Assembly (NCBI RefSeq): GCF_016862395.1
Contig: NZ_BOMW01000014.1
Location: 1-64,000 of the forward strand
Source of the DNA: Actinoplanes siamensis
GTDB lineage: Bacteria > Actinomycetota > Actinomycetes > Mycobacteriales > Micromonosporaceae
Reading direction: 5' to 3'
Length of the DNA stretch: 64,000 nt
Of this stretch, positions 8,033 to 16,285 are shown one piece after another. The position numbers and the translations under genes are program-made. How positions within the stretch are numbered: position 1 is the stretch's first letter; each line of letters starts with the position of its first letter. The notes under the pieces are model-generated. The model had not been told where the DNA came from, did not search any database, and saw only the letters and a list, made by a program, of their open reading frames with translations.

Positions 8033-8867
8033 CGACGATGCGGCCGTACGGGCCGGGCGGGGTGTCGTCCGGCGGGACCGGTGGGCTGCAGGTCAACCGG
8101 TCGCGGATGGCCGCGAACTCGTGCGGGGCGAGGGCGGCCGCGGCGGCGAAGTCGTGCACGCTGACGAAGCCGCGGCGGCTCCGCCGGACCTGGACGACCT
8201 GGCCGGCCCGCGCCGGGGTGAAACCGGGGAGCATGGCGAGATCCTGCTCGGCCGCGGTGTTGACGTCCACCTGGGCGGGCGGCTGGTAGGCCGGCGGCGG
8301 GGCGTCGTGGGAAACCTGCGGCGGGGCGGTGTACGGCGCCTGCGGCGGAGCACCGTAAGAGGGCTGCGGCGGGGCGTTGTAGTACTCCTGGGGCTGCGGA
8401 GCCGCCCCCTGCAGGTACGGCGGCAGCTGCTGCGGGGCGGGCTGCGGCGGCCCCACCCACGCGGTCTGCGGCGGCTGCGAATACCACGGCCGGTAACCGG
8501 CCCGCCAGCGCAGCCACGCCGGGTTGATCACGAACGCGTGCACGATGCTCGCGAACCAGGCGATGATCCAGCACGTGTAGAGCAGGTCCTGCGCGACGCT
8601 GTCCGGCTTCACCTGGCCGCCGAGCATGATGCCGGTCCAGCAGAGCACGCTGTACAGCACGCCCGGGATCCACCACCCGGGCCGCTGGGCGCGGATGCCG
8701 ACGTAGAGGAAGCCGAGCCCGCCCAGGCAGCCGAAACCGGCGATCGGGAAGAGTACCCAGGCGCTGTGGCCGAGCCGCCAGGACAGCTTGGCCGGGCCGG
8801 CCGGCGGCGGCGCGACCGGCCGGCCGGGATGGCCCGGGTGACTCCCGTCAGGCGGGGTCCACGTCAC
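8025..8867 (-). CDS. Membrane protein with Pro/Gln-rich linker and C-terminal helix-hairpin-helix domain
   Basis: The protein (280 aa) has a proline-rich N-terminus, three probable membrane helices at about 34-56, 66-84 and 96-115, and a low-complexity P/Q/A/Y linker at about 128-199. A C-terminal helix-hairpin-helix unit (about 200-258) contains VDVNTAAEQDLAMLPGF and RAGQVVQVRRSRRGF, as in ComEA-like domains. Such HhH units contact DNA non-specifically or act as protein-interaction modules. The gene overlaps the DUF2997-like gene by 20 bases upstream and the Fe-S gene by 8 bases downstream, which implies co-translation. It would place part of this system at the membrane. No characterised homologue is recognised. 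Confidence 0.85.
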   Translation of the reverse strand: MTWTPPDGSHPGHPGRPVAPPPAGPAKLSWRLGHSAWVLFPIAGFGCLGGLGFLYVGIRAQRPGWWIPGVLYSVLCWTGIMLGGQVKPDSVAQDLLYTCWIIAWFASIVHAFVINPAWLRWRAGYRPWYSQPPQTAWVGPPQPAPQQLPPYLQGAAPQPQEYYNAPPQPSYGAPPQAPYTAPPQVSHDAPPPAYQPPAQVDVNTAAEQDLAMLPGFTPARAGQVVQVRRSRRGFVSVHDFAAAAALAPHEFAAIRDRLTCSPPVPPDDTPPGPYGRIVDV

Positions 8868-9075
8868 GGTTCACCTGTTGTTCCTGCACGTGCTGTGCCT
8901 CCCGGGTGAAGTCGGCGGTGTACGAGCTGTCCCGCACGGCGCCGCCGACCAGGTCCTCGAGTACGGCAATGTAGTCCAGGCACTCGTCGCCCAGGATGTC
9001 CAGGGTCTCGGCGCTGACCTGGCCGTCCCCGCTGACCGTGACGACGATGCGCGGCCGGCCCGGGCCGCCCGTCAC
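8848..9075 (-). CDS. DUF2997-like small protein
   Basis: The protein (75 aa) has RIVVTVSGDGQVSAETLDILGDECLDYIAVLEDLV followed in the chain by AVRDSSYTADF (described as residues about 9-55). The pattern of an N-terminal strand, a conserved Gly/Cys-containing centre and a helix matches DUF2997, a family commonly found beside DUF1257. Its ATG overlaps the stop of the DUF1257 gene (ATGA), and its end overlaps the next gene by 20 bases. The single conserved Cys in ECLDY is notable because the operon also encodes a Fe-S protein. Function is unknown. Confidence 0.8.
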   Translation of the reverse strand: MTGGPGRPRIVVTVSGDGQVSAETLDILGDECLDYIAVLEDLVGGAVRDSSYTADFTREAQHVQEQQVNRDVDPA

Positions 9076-9512
9076 CGTTGCACCTCGAAGACCAGGCGCA
9101 CGCTGGCGTCCTCGCGCACCGACTCGGACTCCAGCCGCAGGCCCGCGGCCGGCGCCTGCTCCCGGATCCGTTCCAGGACCGCCTGCTGGACCCGCCGCCC
9201 GTACGCCGCGTCCACCTCGGTGACCAGCTCGACGGCCCGCTCCTGGGTCATCCCGGTGGCGTGCGCCGACCAGATGCCGTCGCCGCCGCGGTTGAACGCG
9301 AGCACCTGCCCGCCCCAGACCGCGGTGACCGCGTCCGCGCCGGCGGTCACCGTGGCGCCGGTGTCGCGCAGCGCGTCCGCCAGCAGTGTGACGTCACGCA
9401 TCCGGGTGCCGACCCGGACCACCGACCGGCCGTCGTGCAGGCGCTCGGCGCGGGCCTGCACGGCCGCCGCCCCGGCCAGTGCCAGCGGCACCAGCAGCAG
9501 TGAAACACTCAC
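9072..9512 (-). CDS. DUF1257 (Ycf35-like) protein with N-terminal hydrophobic segment
   Basis: The protein (146 aa) starts at a GTG that overlaps the TGA of the ATPase gene (GTGA). Residues 1-17 are hydrophobic (VSLLLVPLALAGAAAV), which is not typical of the family and suggests membrane attachment. The remainder matches the DUF1257/Ycf35 layout: MRDVTLLADALRDTGATV, a central strand VLAFNRGGDGIW, a long helix around VDAAYGRRVQQAVLERI, and a C-terminal SVRLVFEV strand. Ycf35 is conserved in plastids and cyanobacteria with no assigned function. Its tight linkage to a Ycf46-like ATPase and a DUF2997-like gene supports the call. Similarity is judged by eye. Confidence 0.8.
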   Translation of the reverse strand: MSVSLLLVPLALAGAAAVQARAERLHDGRSVVRVGTRMRDVTLLADALRDTGATVTAGADAVTAVWGGQVLAFNRGGDGIWSAHATGMTQERAVELVTEVDAAYGRRVQQAVLERIREQAPAAGLRLESESVREDASVRLVFEVQR

Positions 9513-11089
9513 CTTCGACTCCCCGTCTCGTTGCGGAAATCCCAGTCGTCGGTCGAGGTCGCCGACACGGCCCGGTTGCGGGCCCAGCCGCGCAACCCGT
9601 CGATCCGCTCGGCCTGGGTGACGCTGAGCGGCACAATACTCATCACGGCGCGCACCAGGTCGTCCCGGCGCAGTGCCCGGCGCTCGGCGAACGCGTCGAA
9701 CAGCCCGACGGTCACCGCCTGCTCGATCTCCGCGCCCGAATACCCCTCGGTCAGCCCGGCCAGCTCGCCGAGCAGCCCGTCCCCGGCGGTCAGCTCGCCG
9801 GCGGCGCGCGGGTGCCGCAGCGCCCGGGCCAGGTGCAGGCCCCAGATCGCGACCCGCTCCGACCGGCTCGGCAGGTCGACGAAGAACGCCTCGTCGAACC
9901 GGCCCTTGCGGAGCAGCTCGGGCGGCAGCCCCTCGAAGTCGTTGGCGGTCGCCACCACGAACACCGGCCGCTTTTTCTCCTGCATCCAGGTGAGGAAGGT
10001 GCCGAAGACCCGGGCGCCGGTGCCGGAGTCGCCGCCGGTCCCGCCGGCGAACCCCTTCTCGATCTCGTCGATCCAGAGCACGCACGGGGCCACCGCCTCC
10101 GCCACCCGCAGCGCCGAGCGCATGTTGTGCTCGCTGGAGCCGACCAGGCCGGCGAAGAGCCGGCCGATGTCCATCCGCAGCAGCGGCAGGTGCCACGCGG
10201 TGGCCATCGCCTTGGCGGTGAGCGACTTGCCGCAGCCGGGGACGCCGGTGATCAGCACGCCGCGGGGCGCCGGCAGGCCGTACTCGGCGGCCTCGGGCAG
10301 CCACGAGCCGTTGCGCTTGACCAGCCAGGACTTCAAGTTCTCCAGGCCCCCGACGTCGGCCAGGCCGATGCCGGCGTCGACGAACTCCAGGACGCCGCTC
10401 TTGCGTACCACCTGGCGCTTCTCGTCGTGCACGAGGTGCAGGTCGGCGTCGTCGAGCACCGGGTCGTCGACCATCGCCCGGGCGTACGCGTTCTCCGCCT
10501 CCTGCATGGTCAGCCCGGCCGCCGCGGCGACGAACCGCTCCCGCCCGCTCTCGTCCAGCGCCACCCGCAGCCGCCCGGTCGCGGTGTTCGCCTGGATCAT
10601 CGCGTCCAACAGGGTGCGCAGGGCCGGGGCGCCGGGCAGCGGGAAGTCGACGATCGTGACATCCTTGGCCAGCTCCGCCGGGATGTGGAGCACCGGGGAG
10701 AGCAGGATCAGGGTGCGCGCGTGGGCGCCGGACCGGAACGTCTGGGCCACGTCCCGCAGCAGGCGGACGACCTCCATGTTCTGCGGGTACTGCCCGTCGA
10801 CGTGCATCGGGTGCAGGTCGCGGAAGACGAAGACGGCCGGCTCCTCGACGCGCTGGACCGCGCGCAGCGCCTCGGTGGCCCGCTGGCCGCCGGAACGCGG
10901 TCTGCCGTCCGGCTCGATCAGGCCGCCGGTGACCGACCAGGTCCAGATCGCCCGTGGCTTGCGGACCAGCACCTCGTCGCCGGCCACCGCGGCGATCTGG
11001 TGCAGGGCGCGCTGCTCCTCGGAGGTCTCCACGTAGAGCACCGGGAACCGGGCCTTGAGCAGCTGCGCCAAGGTCTCCGGAAACGACAT
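9509..11089 (-). CDS. Ycf46-like AAA+ ATPase
   Basis: The protein (526 aa) starts at an ATG preceded by GGGGAAG. The N-terminal region (about 1-235, from FPETLAQLLKARFPVLYVET) resembles the degenerate ATPase-like half of Ycf46. The C-terminal AAA+ module has Walker A GVPGCGKS (about 282-289), Walker B CVLWIDE (about 336-342), a sensor-1 ATAND and an arginine-finger region ELLRKGRFDE. It is therefore probably an active hexameric remodelling ATPase. It is the first gene of the five-gene operon reaching 7424. Ycf46 proteins are known from plastids, cyanobacteria and scattered bacteria and have no firm biochemical role. An AAA+ motor, two Ycf35-associated small proteins, a membrane/HhH protein and a Fe-S activase suggest one machine. 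Confidence 0.9.
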   Translation of the reverse strand: MSFPETLAQLLKARFPVLYVETSEEQRALHQIAAVAGDEVLVRKPRAIWTWSVTGGLIEPDGRPRSGGQRATEALRAVQRVEEPAVFVFRDLHPMHVDGQYPQNMEVVRLLRDVAQTFRSGAHARTLILLSPVLHIPAELAKDVTIVDFPLPGAPALRTLLDAMIQANTATGRLRVALDESGRERFVAAAAGLTMQEAENAYARAMVDDPVLDDADLHLVHDEKRQVVRKSGVLEFVDAGIGLADVGGLENLKSWLVKRNGSWLPEAAEYGLPAPRGVLITGVPGCGKSLTAKAMATAWHLPLLRMDIGRLFAGLVGSSEHNMRSALRVAEAVAPCVLWIDEIEKGFAGGTGGDSGTGARVFGTFLTWMQEKKRPVFVVATANDFEGLPPELLRKGRFDEAFFVDLPSRSERVAIWGLHLARALRHPRAAGELTAGDGLLGELAGLTEGYSGAEIEQAVTVGLFDAFAERRALRRDDLVRAVMSIVPLSVTQAERIDGLRGWARNRAVSATSTDDWDFRNETGSRR

Positions 11090-11275
11090 CGAGCTTCCCC
11101 GTCCGTGTGGCGTGATCCCGGACATTTTATGGTCGGGCGGCAACGGAGCGGCACCGTCACCCGGCTACTCGATCTTGGACGGTTGGACACCGTTGGATAT
11201 CGTCGCGGCCGCACCGAGCGCACCCGGCGATCAAGCAGCGGTCCCGGCGCGCCGATCACGGGGGTATCACGTCTG

Positions 11276-12085
11276 GTGAACAAGTCCGTCCTACGGGTGG
11301 TCCTGGCCGCGCTGGCCGTCGCCGCGCTCGGCGGCTGCGGCACCGACCGCTCGAACCCGGCGCCGCCGCCGGTCCGGTCGCCGGCGACGCCCGCGCCGAC
11401 GCCGTCGCGCGGCGAGCTCGCCGGCCTGGGCGCCGACGCGATCCTGGCCCGGGCCGGGGAGGCGCTGCGGCGGGCCGGCTCGTTCCACCTCAAGGGCGGC
11501 GTCGCCGCAGGCCTGGTGGTCCCGGCGCCGCCGCCGGCCGGCGAGGCCGTGCTGGACCTGCGGATCGCCGGGAACGACATGGTCGGCACGGTGCTGCTGC
11601 CCGGGTCGAGTGGGCAACTGCTCGCCGTGGGCGGGCACTGCTATCTGCGCCCGGGCGCCGAGTTCTGGCACCGGGCGGACCCGTCCGGCCGGGCGCGGCG
11701 GGTGCTGGGCGACCGCTGGATCAAGGCGGACACCGGCGCGAACGCCGCTCTGGCCGGGTTCTTCCACCCGGCGGTCACGGTCCGGGAGCTGCTGAAGCCG
11801 GAGGGGCCGGTGCGCAAGGGCGGGACCCGGGTGATCGGCGGGGTGCCGGCGATCGCGCTGCTCGACGGGGACAACGTGCTGTACGTGGCGGCCCGCGGCG
11901 AGCCGTACCCGCTGCTGCTGGAGTCGCCCGGGGCGGCGGGCCTGGTCTTCGACAGCTTCGGGGCGACGTTCCGGGGCATCCGGCCGCCGGCCCCCGGCCA
12001 GGCGATCGACCTCGCCGCCCTGAAGCTGGGAAAGGCGCATCCGAGGAACGGTTCTCCGGCACTCGTGGGCGCCGCGGACGATTGA
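11276..12085 (+). CDS. Secreted lipoprotein (LppX/LprAFG-like), unknown role
   Basis: The protein (269 aa) starts at a GTG. A lipoprotein signal peptide of about 20 residues ends in the lipobox AALGGC, with the Cys as lipidation site, followed by a Pro/Thr/Ser-rich tether. The body has ILARAGEALRRAGSFHLKG and several amphipathic strands, typical of the half-barrel LppX/LprG-type lipoproteins of actinobacteria. That fold assignment is from general pattern only. The frame is open far upstream, so the start is chosen by the signal peptide. It diverges from the Ycf46-like operon, with 186 bases between the starts. Confidence 0.82.
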   Translation: MNKSVLRVVLAALAVAALGGCGTDRSNPAPPPVRSPATPAPTPSRGELAGLGADAILARAGEALRRAGSFHLKGGVAAGLVVPAPPPAGEAVLDLRIAGNDMVGTVLLPGSSGQLLAVGGHCYLRPGAEFWHRADPSGRARRVLGDRWIKADTGANAALAGFFHPAVTVRELLKPEGPVRKGGTRVIGGVPAIALLDGDNVLYVAARGEPYPLLLESPGAAGLVFDSFGATFRGIRPPAPGQAIDLAALKLGKAHPRNGSPALVGAADD

Positions 12086-12140
12086 TCCGCCGTACTGTCC
12101 GAGCGTCTTTTGAAAAATGAGAAGAACGGACCATCGGAAA

Positions 12141-12158
12141 CATCCGAAAAATCGGATG
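12141..12158 (+). promoter_or_regulatory. Hairpin immediately before the esterase start codon
   Basis: CATCCGA and TCGGATG form a perfect 7-bp stem around an AAAA loop, ending one base before the ATG at 12160. The surrounding leader (about 12107-12160) is clearly more A-rich than its neighbourhood. The hairpin occupies the place where a ribosome-binding site would be expected, so it could gate translation. Confidence 0.5.
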
Positions 12159-12159
12159 T

Positions 12160-13458
12160 ATGGCGGCGAATGCGGCGGGTACTGGTTCGGGAATGATCCG
12201 GTACGGGGACGAGGTGGCGTCGATCGCGCGGGAACTGCGGGATCCGGGTGATCTGGAGATCCTGCTGGACCGGGCGGAGTCGGCGCGGGTCGTGATGATC
12301 GGCGAGGCCACCCACGGAACGCACGAGTTCTACACCTGGCGCGCCGCGCTGACCCGGCGCCTGATCGCGGAGCGCGGCTTCTCGTTCGTGGCGGTGGAGG
12401 GCGACTGGCCGGACTGCGAGCGGGTGAACGAGGCGGTCCGCGGCGGCCCGGGCGCGCCGGCCGACCCGCGGTCCGCGCTGGTCCGCTACGACAGGTGGCC
12501 GACCTGGATGTGGGCCAACGAGGAGCTCGTCGACTTCACCCGCTGGCTGCACGGGTTCAACCGGCCGCGCCCGCCGGCCGGCCGGATCGGCTTCCACGGG
12601 CTCGACGTCTACTCGCTCTGGCAGTCGATGCGGGAGGTGCTCACCTGGCTGCGCGAGCACGACCCGGACCGGGTGCCGGTCGCCCTGGACGCGTACCGCT
12701 GCTTCGAGCCGTTCGGCGAGGATCCGAACGCCTACGGCTGGGCCACCCAGTTTGTGAACGCCACCTGCGAGGACAAGGTCGTCGCGATGCTCGCCGAGCT
12801 GCGCGGCAGCGACTTCGGGGTGTGGCAGAACGCCGCGGTGGTGGCGGGCGCGGAGAACTACTACCGGAGCATGGTGCGCGGCGGGCCGGAGGCCTGGAAC
12901 GGCCGCGACCGGCACATGGACGAGACGCTGGACCGGCTGCTCACCCATTACGGTCCCGGGGCGAGGGCGGTGGTCTGGGCGCACAACACGCACGTCGGCG
13001 ACGCGCGGGGCACCGACCAGGCGGACCACGGCGAGGAAACGCTCGGGCAGCTGGCCCGGGAGCGGTTCGGCTGGGACGAGGTGCTGCTGGTCGGCATGGG
13101 CTGCTACCGCGGCAGCGTGGTGGCCGGGCCGCAGTGGGGGCAGCCGATGGAGGCGATGCGGGTGCCGCCGGCCCGGCCCGGCTCCCTGGAGGAAATCCTG
13201 CACCTGACCGCGCCGCGGGACGCGCTCTTCGTCTTCCCTGCCGACGGCCAGCCCGACCTGCTCACCACGGTCCTGCCGCACCGGGCGATCGGCGTCGTCT
13301 ACCGCCCGGAGCGGGAGCGGTGGGCCAACTATGTGCCCACCGTGCTCGGCGACCGCTACGACGCCTTCCTCTGGTTCGACGAGACGCGGGCCCTGCGGCC
13401 GCTGCACACGCTCCGGGTGAACGCGCACGAACCGGAGACGTATCCGAGCGGTGTGTAA
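12160..13458 (+). CDS. Erythromycin esterase family protein
   Basis: The protein (432 aa) has the EreA/EreB/succinoglycan-biosynthesis esterase fold markers: VMIGEATHGTHEFY near residue 45 (the Glu-x-x-His catalytic region), FVAVEGDWPDCERVN, GFHGLDVYSLW and VVWAHNTHVGDAR. Family members hydrolyse lactone or ester bonds; some inactivate macrolides but most are of unknown substrate. The ATG at 12160 follows a small hairpin without a clear ribosome-binding site. An in-frame ATG at 12193 (MIRYGDEVASIAREL) is a plausible alternative start. A resistance role is possible but not shown by the sequence. Confidence 0.88.
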   Translation: MAANAAGTGSGMIRYGDEVASIARELRDPGDLEILLDRAESARVVMIGEATHGTHEFYTWRAALTRRLIAERGFSFVAVEGDWPDCERVNEAVRGGPGAPADPRSALVRYDRWPTWMWANEELVDFTRWLHGFNRPRPPAGRIGFHGLDVYSLWQSMREVLTWLREHDPDRVPVALDAYRCFEPFGEDPNAYGWATQFVNATCEDKVVAMLAELRGSDFGVWQNAAVVAGAENYYRSMVRGGPEAWNGRDRHMDETLDRLLTHYGPGARAVVWAHNTHVGDARGTDQADHGEETLGQLARERFGWDEVLLVGMGCYRGSVVAGPQWGQPMEAMRVPPARPGSLEEILHLTAPRDALFVFPADGQPDLLTTVLPHRAIGVVYRPERERWANYVPTVLGDRYDAFLWFDETRALRPLHTLRVNAHEPETYPSGV

Positions 13459-13650
13459 TCGCGTTTGAAGCGACGATTAAATCGATCTTTGCAATGGCGT
13501 CCCTCCATCGGCCTAGTGACGTGCGCTGATGTCTGAAGGGCCATGAGTCTCTGGCCGGGAATGCAGTCCATACCAATGTGACCCGCATTACGCTGTGCGT
13601 TCATCCGATCATCCACATCGGAGCCTTCCCAGCCTGAGAACGGGGTGCCC

Positions 13651-14754
13651 ATGAACAAGATCGTCCGCCTGCTCCTCGCCGCGTTGGTGAGCGTGTGCGG
13701 GGTGACCGTCGCGGCCGCCCCACCGGCGTCCGCGGCGCTGGCGTCCGGGTACGTGCTGACCAGTTCGGCCGCCACCCTGCCGGCCGAGCTGTCCGCACTG
13801 TCGACCGGGAAGCGCGTCCAGTACCTGTCCACCTCGATCTCCGGGAGCGCCGTCACCGCGACCGGGCTCGTGCTCACCCCGAAGACCGGGAAGAAGAACA
13901 AGGTCGTCGCCTGGGCGCACGGCACCACCGGGCTGGCCTACCAGTGCGCGCCCTCGACCAACCAGGACGTCTTCTGGCCGGAGGCCCGCGCCGCGGTGGC
14001 CGCGCTGCTGCACCGGGGCTTCACCGTGGCCGCCACCGACTACCCGGGACTGGGTACGGGTGGTCAGCACCCGTACCTGATCGGCAACAGCGAGGCGCGG
14101 GCCATCATCGACAGCGTCAAGGCGGCCCGCAACCTGGATCCGGCGCTGAGCACGCAGTACGTCATCGACGGCCACTCGCAGGGCGGGCAGGGCGCGCTGT
14201 TCGCCAGCCAGATCGCGACGGCGTACGACGGGAACCTGGTTCTCAAGGGGACGGCCAGCATCGCGCCGCTCTCCAACGCGGACTATCTGGCGCCGTACAT
14301 CCCCGGGACGCCGGTGCAGGGATATCTGGTGATGGCGCTGTACGGGCTGAACGCGGTGGACCCGGGCGTGCAGCCGTTGACCGTGCTGGCGGCACCGGCC
14401 AAGGCGAAGATCGGCGTGCTGTCCACCGGCTGCCTGAACGAGATCCTCACGGCGTTCCAGAACCTGACGGCGTCCGAGCTCGTCGTCAACGGCGTCCTGC
14501 CGGACCAGGTGCTGACCAAGCTCGCCCAGTACGACAACCCGGCGCAGACCGCGCCGACCGCCCCGATCCTGGTGGTGCAGGGCACGGCGGACGAGGCGGT
14601 GCCCTACGACATCACCGCCGGGCTGCTCATTCCGCAGCTGCAGGCGTACAGCCAGCCGGTGCAGTTCGAGGTGATCGACGGCGCGACCCACGACTCCTCG
14701 GTGACCCTGTCCGCGGACCCGGTGGCCGACTGGGTCGCGGCCCGCTTCGCCTGA
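13651..14754 (+). CDS. Secreted lipase (LIP family alpha/beta hydrolase)
   Basis: The protein (367 aa) starts at the second of two close ATGs to give MNKIVRLLLAALVSVCG, a Sec signal peptide with a likely cleavage after PPASA (about residue 29). The nucleophile elbow is GHSQGG. VVAWAHGTTGLA is the oxyanion-hole strand seen in secretory lipases and feruloyl/tannase-like hydrolases. The acid and His of the triad are probably in VVQGTADEAVPY and the final DGATHDSS. It is exported and probably releases fatty acids from lipids or esters. A stem-loop at 14770-14791 is a likely terminator. Confidence 0.88.
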   Translation: MNKIVRLLLAALVSVCGVTVAAAPPASAALASGYVLTSSAATLPAELSALSTGKRVQYLSTSISGSAVTATGLVLTPKTGKKNKVVAWAHGTTGLAYQCAPSTNQDVFWPEARAAVAALLHRGFTVAATDYPGLGTGGQHPYLIGNSEARAIIDSVKAARNLDPALSTQYVIDGHSQGGQGALFASQIATAYDGNLVLKGTASIAPLSNADYLAPYIPGTPVQGYLVMALYGLNAVDPGVQPLTVLAAPAKAKIGVLSTGCLNEILTAFQNLTASELVVNGVLPDQVLTKLAQYDNPAQTAPTAPILVVQGTADEAVPYDITAGLLIPQLQAYSQPVQFEVIDGATHDSSVTLSADPVADWVAARFA

Positions 14755-14769
14755 GGTGGGCAACTGTGG

Positions 14770-14791
14770 CCCGGCGTCTGCCCACGCCGGG
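14770..14791 (+). terminator. Stem-loop downstream of the lipase gene
   Basis: CCCGGCGT pairs with ACGCCGGG (8 bp) around a 6-base loop, 16 bases after the lipase stop and before the convergent MFS gene. There is no U-tract, as is common in GC-rich actinomycetes. Confidence 0.55.
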
Positions 14792-14874
14792 TCGCAGCCG
14801 TCGCCGCACGGGCCGCCCGCCGCGGATCGGTTGCGCGGCGGGGAGGGCCGTGGGCCGGGCGTGCGCCCCGGGCC

Positions 14875-16239
14875 TCACGCGCTCACGCCCGTCACCACGA
14901 CAGCCCGCTCACGCGCCCACGCGCCGGTGCTGACCTGCCCCAGCACCAGCACCGCCAGCCCCAGGCCGAACAGGATCCACCAGCCCGCGCGCGGGCTGCC
15001 GGAGGCCACCACCGCCCCGATCACGGCCACCCCGAGCGCGCTGCCCACCTGCCGGCTGGTGGAGGCGATCGCCGCCGCCACCCCGGCCCGCTCACGCGGC
15101 ATCCCGGAGACCGCGGTGTTGGTGATCGGCGTGTTCACCATCGCGAAGCCGATCCCGAAGATCAGGTACCCGGTCAGCAGCTGCCACGCCGGGGTGTGCG
15201 GCCCGGACCAGGTCAGCGGCAGCATCCCGAGGGCCATCCCGGTCCCGGCCACGGCCAGCGGCAACCGCGTCCCGCGGGCCGCGACCAGCCGCCCGGCCAG
15301 CGGCGACAGCAGCGCCGACGCCGCGGCCAGCGGCAGCGTGTACAGCCCGGCCCGCAGCGCGGACAGGCCGCGGGTCTCCTGCAGGTAGAGAGTGTTCAGG
15401 AAGAGGAACCCGCCGAGCGCCGCGAACGCGCAGATCGCGATCAGCACCGCCCCGGAGAACGGCGGCCGGCGGAACAGCCCGATCTCGATCAGCGGCTCGG
15501 CCCGGCGCGGCTCCCACCACAGCAGGCCGGTCAGCGCGGCCGCGGCGACGGCGAAGCACCCGGCGATCTCCGGCGCGGACCATCCCACGTCCGGCCCCTC
15601 GATGATCCCGAACGTGATCCCGGCGAGCAGGAGGAGGACCAGGAGCTGGCCGGCCGGGTCGAGCCGGCGCGGCCGGGGCGCCCGGGACTCCGGCACGAAC
15701 AGCGCGGTGAGGATCAGCGCGCCGACGCCGACCGGCACGTTGATCCAGAAGATCGAGCGCCAGCCCAGGCCGTGCACCAGGAAGCCGCCGACCACCGGGC
15801 CGATGGCCAGGCCGAAACCGTTCACCGCGCCCCACACCCCGATCGCCCGGGCCCGCTCCCGCGGCTCGGTGAACGTGTTCGTGATGATCGACATGGCGAC
15901 CGGGTTGAGCATCGAGCCGCCGATCGCCTGCAGGATCCGGAACGCGATCAGCCAGCCCAGGCTGGGCGCGATGCTGCAGAGCAGGGACGCCGCCGTGAAC
16001 AGGGCCAGGCCGGTCTGGAAGATCCGGCGGCGGCCCACCCGGTCCGCCGTCGAGCCGGACAGGACCAGCAGGCTGGCCAAGACCAGGGTGTAGGCGTCGA
16101 TGGTCCACTGCAGGCCGGAGACCGAGGAGCCGAGATCCTCCCGGACGGCCGGCAGCGCGATGTTCATGACGGTGACGTCCAGGCTGATGATCAGCAGGCT
16201 CATGCAGCAGATCGCCAGGACCAGGTGGCGGCGGGGCAC
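14875..16239 (-). CDS. MFS transporter, DHA2-type drug exporter
   Basis: The protein (454 aa) starts at GTG and is strongly hydrophobic, with about 12-14 membrane helices. It carries LDVTVMNIALPAVREDL in helix 1, the motif A loop GSTADRVGRRRIF, and the motif C-like GFGLAIGPVVGGFLV of drug:H+ antiporters in the EmrB/QacA class. It probably exports a small hydrophobic compound using the proton gradient. No adjacent regulator is seen. It lies downstream (47 bases) of the LPxTG-like gene on the same strand but may be independent. Confidence 0.9.
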   Translation of the reverse strand: MPRRHLVLAICCMSLLIISLDVTVMNIALPAVREDLGSSVSGLQWTIDAYTLVLASLLVLSGSTADRVGRRRIFQTGLALFTAASLLCSIAPSLGWLIAFRILQAIGGSMLNPVAMSIITNTFTEPRERARAIGVWGAVNGFGLAIGPVVGGFLVHGLGWRSIFWINVPVGVGALILTALFVPESRAPRPRRLDPAGQLLVLLLLAGITFGIIEGPDVGWSAPEIAGCFAVAAAALTGLLWWEPRRAEPLIEIGLFRRPPFSGAVLIAICAFAALGGFLFLNTLYLQETRGLSALRAGLYTLPLAAASALLSPLAGRLVAARGTRLPLAVAGTGMALGMLPLTWSGPHTPAWQLLTGYLIFGIGFAMVNTPITNTAVSGMPRERAGVAAAIASTSRQVGSALGVAVIGAVVASGSPRAGWWILFGLGLAVLVLGQVSTGAWARERAVVVTGVSA

Positions 16240-16285
16240 CCGTCAGTTGTAGCCGCGCCACCGCCGGGTCAGCCGGGGAGCTTCG

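Noticed and set aside
9479..11275. Plus-strand open frame leading into the lipoprotein gene
   Set aside because: Only the part from 11276 has a signal peptide and lipobox. The upstream portion is antisense to the Ycf46-like ATPase and DUF1257 genes.
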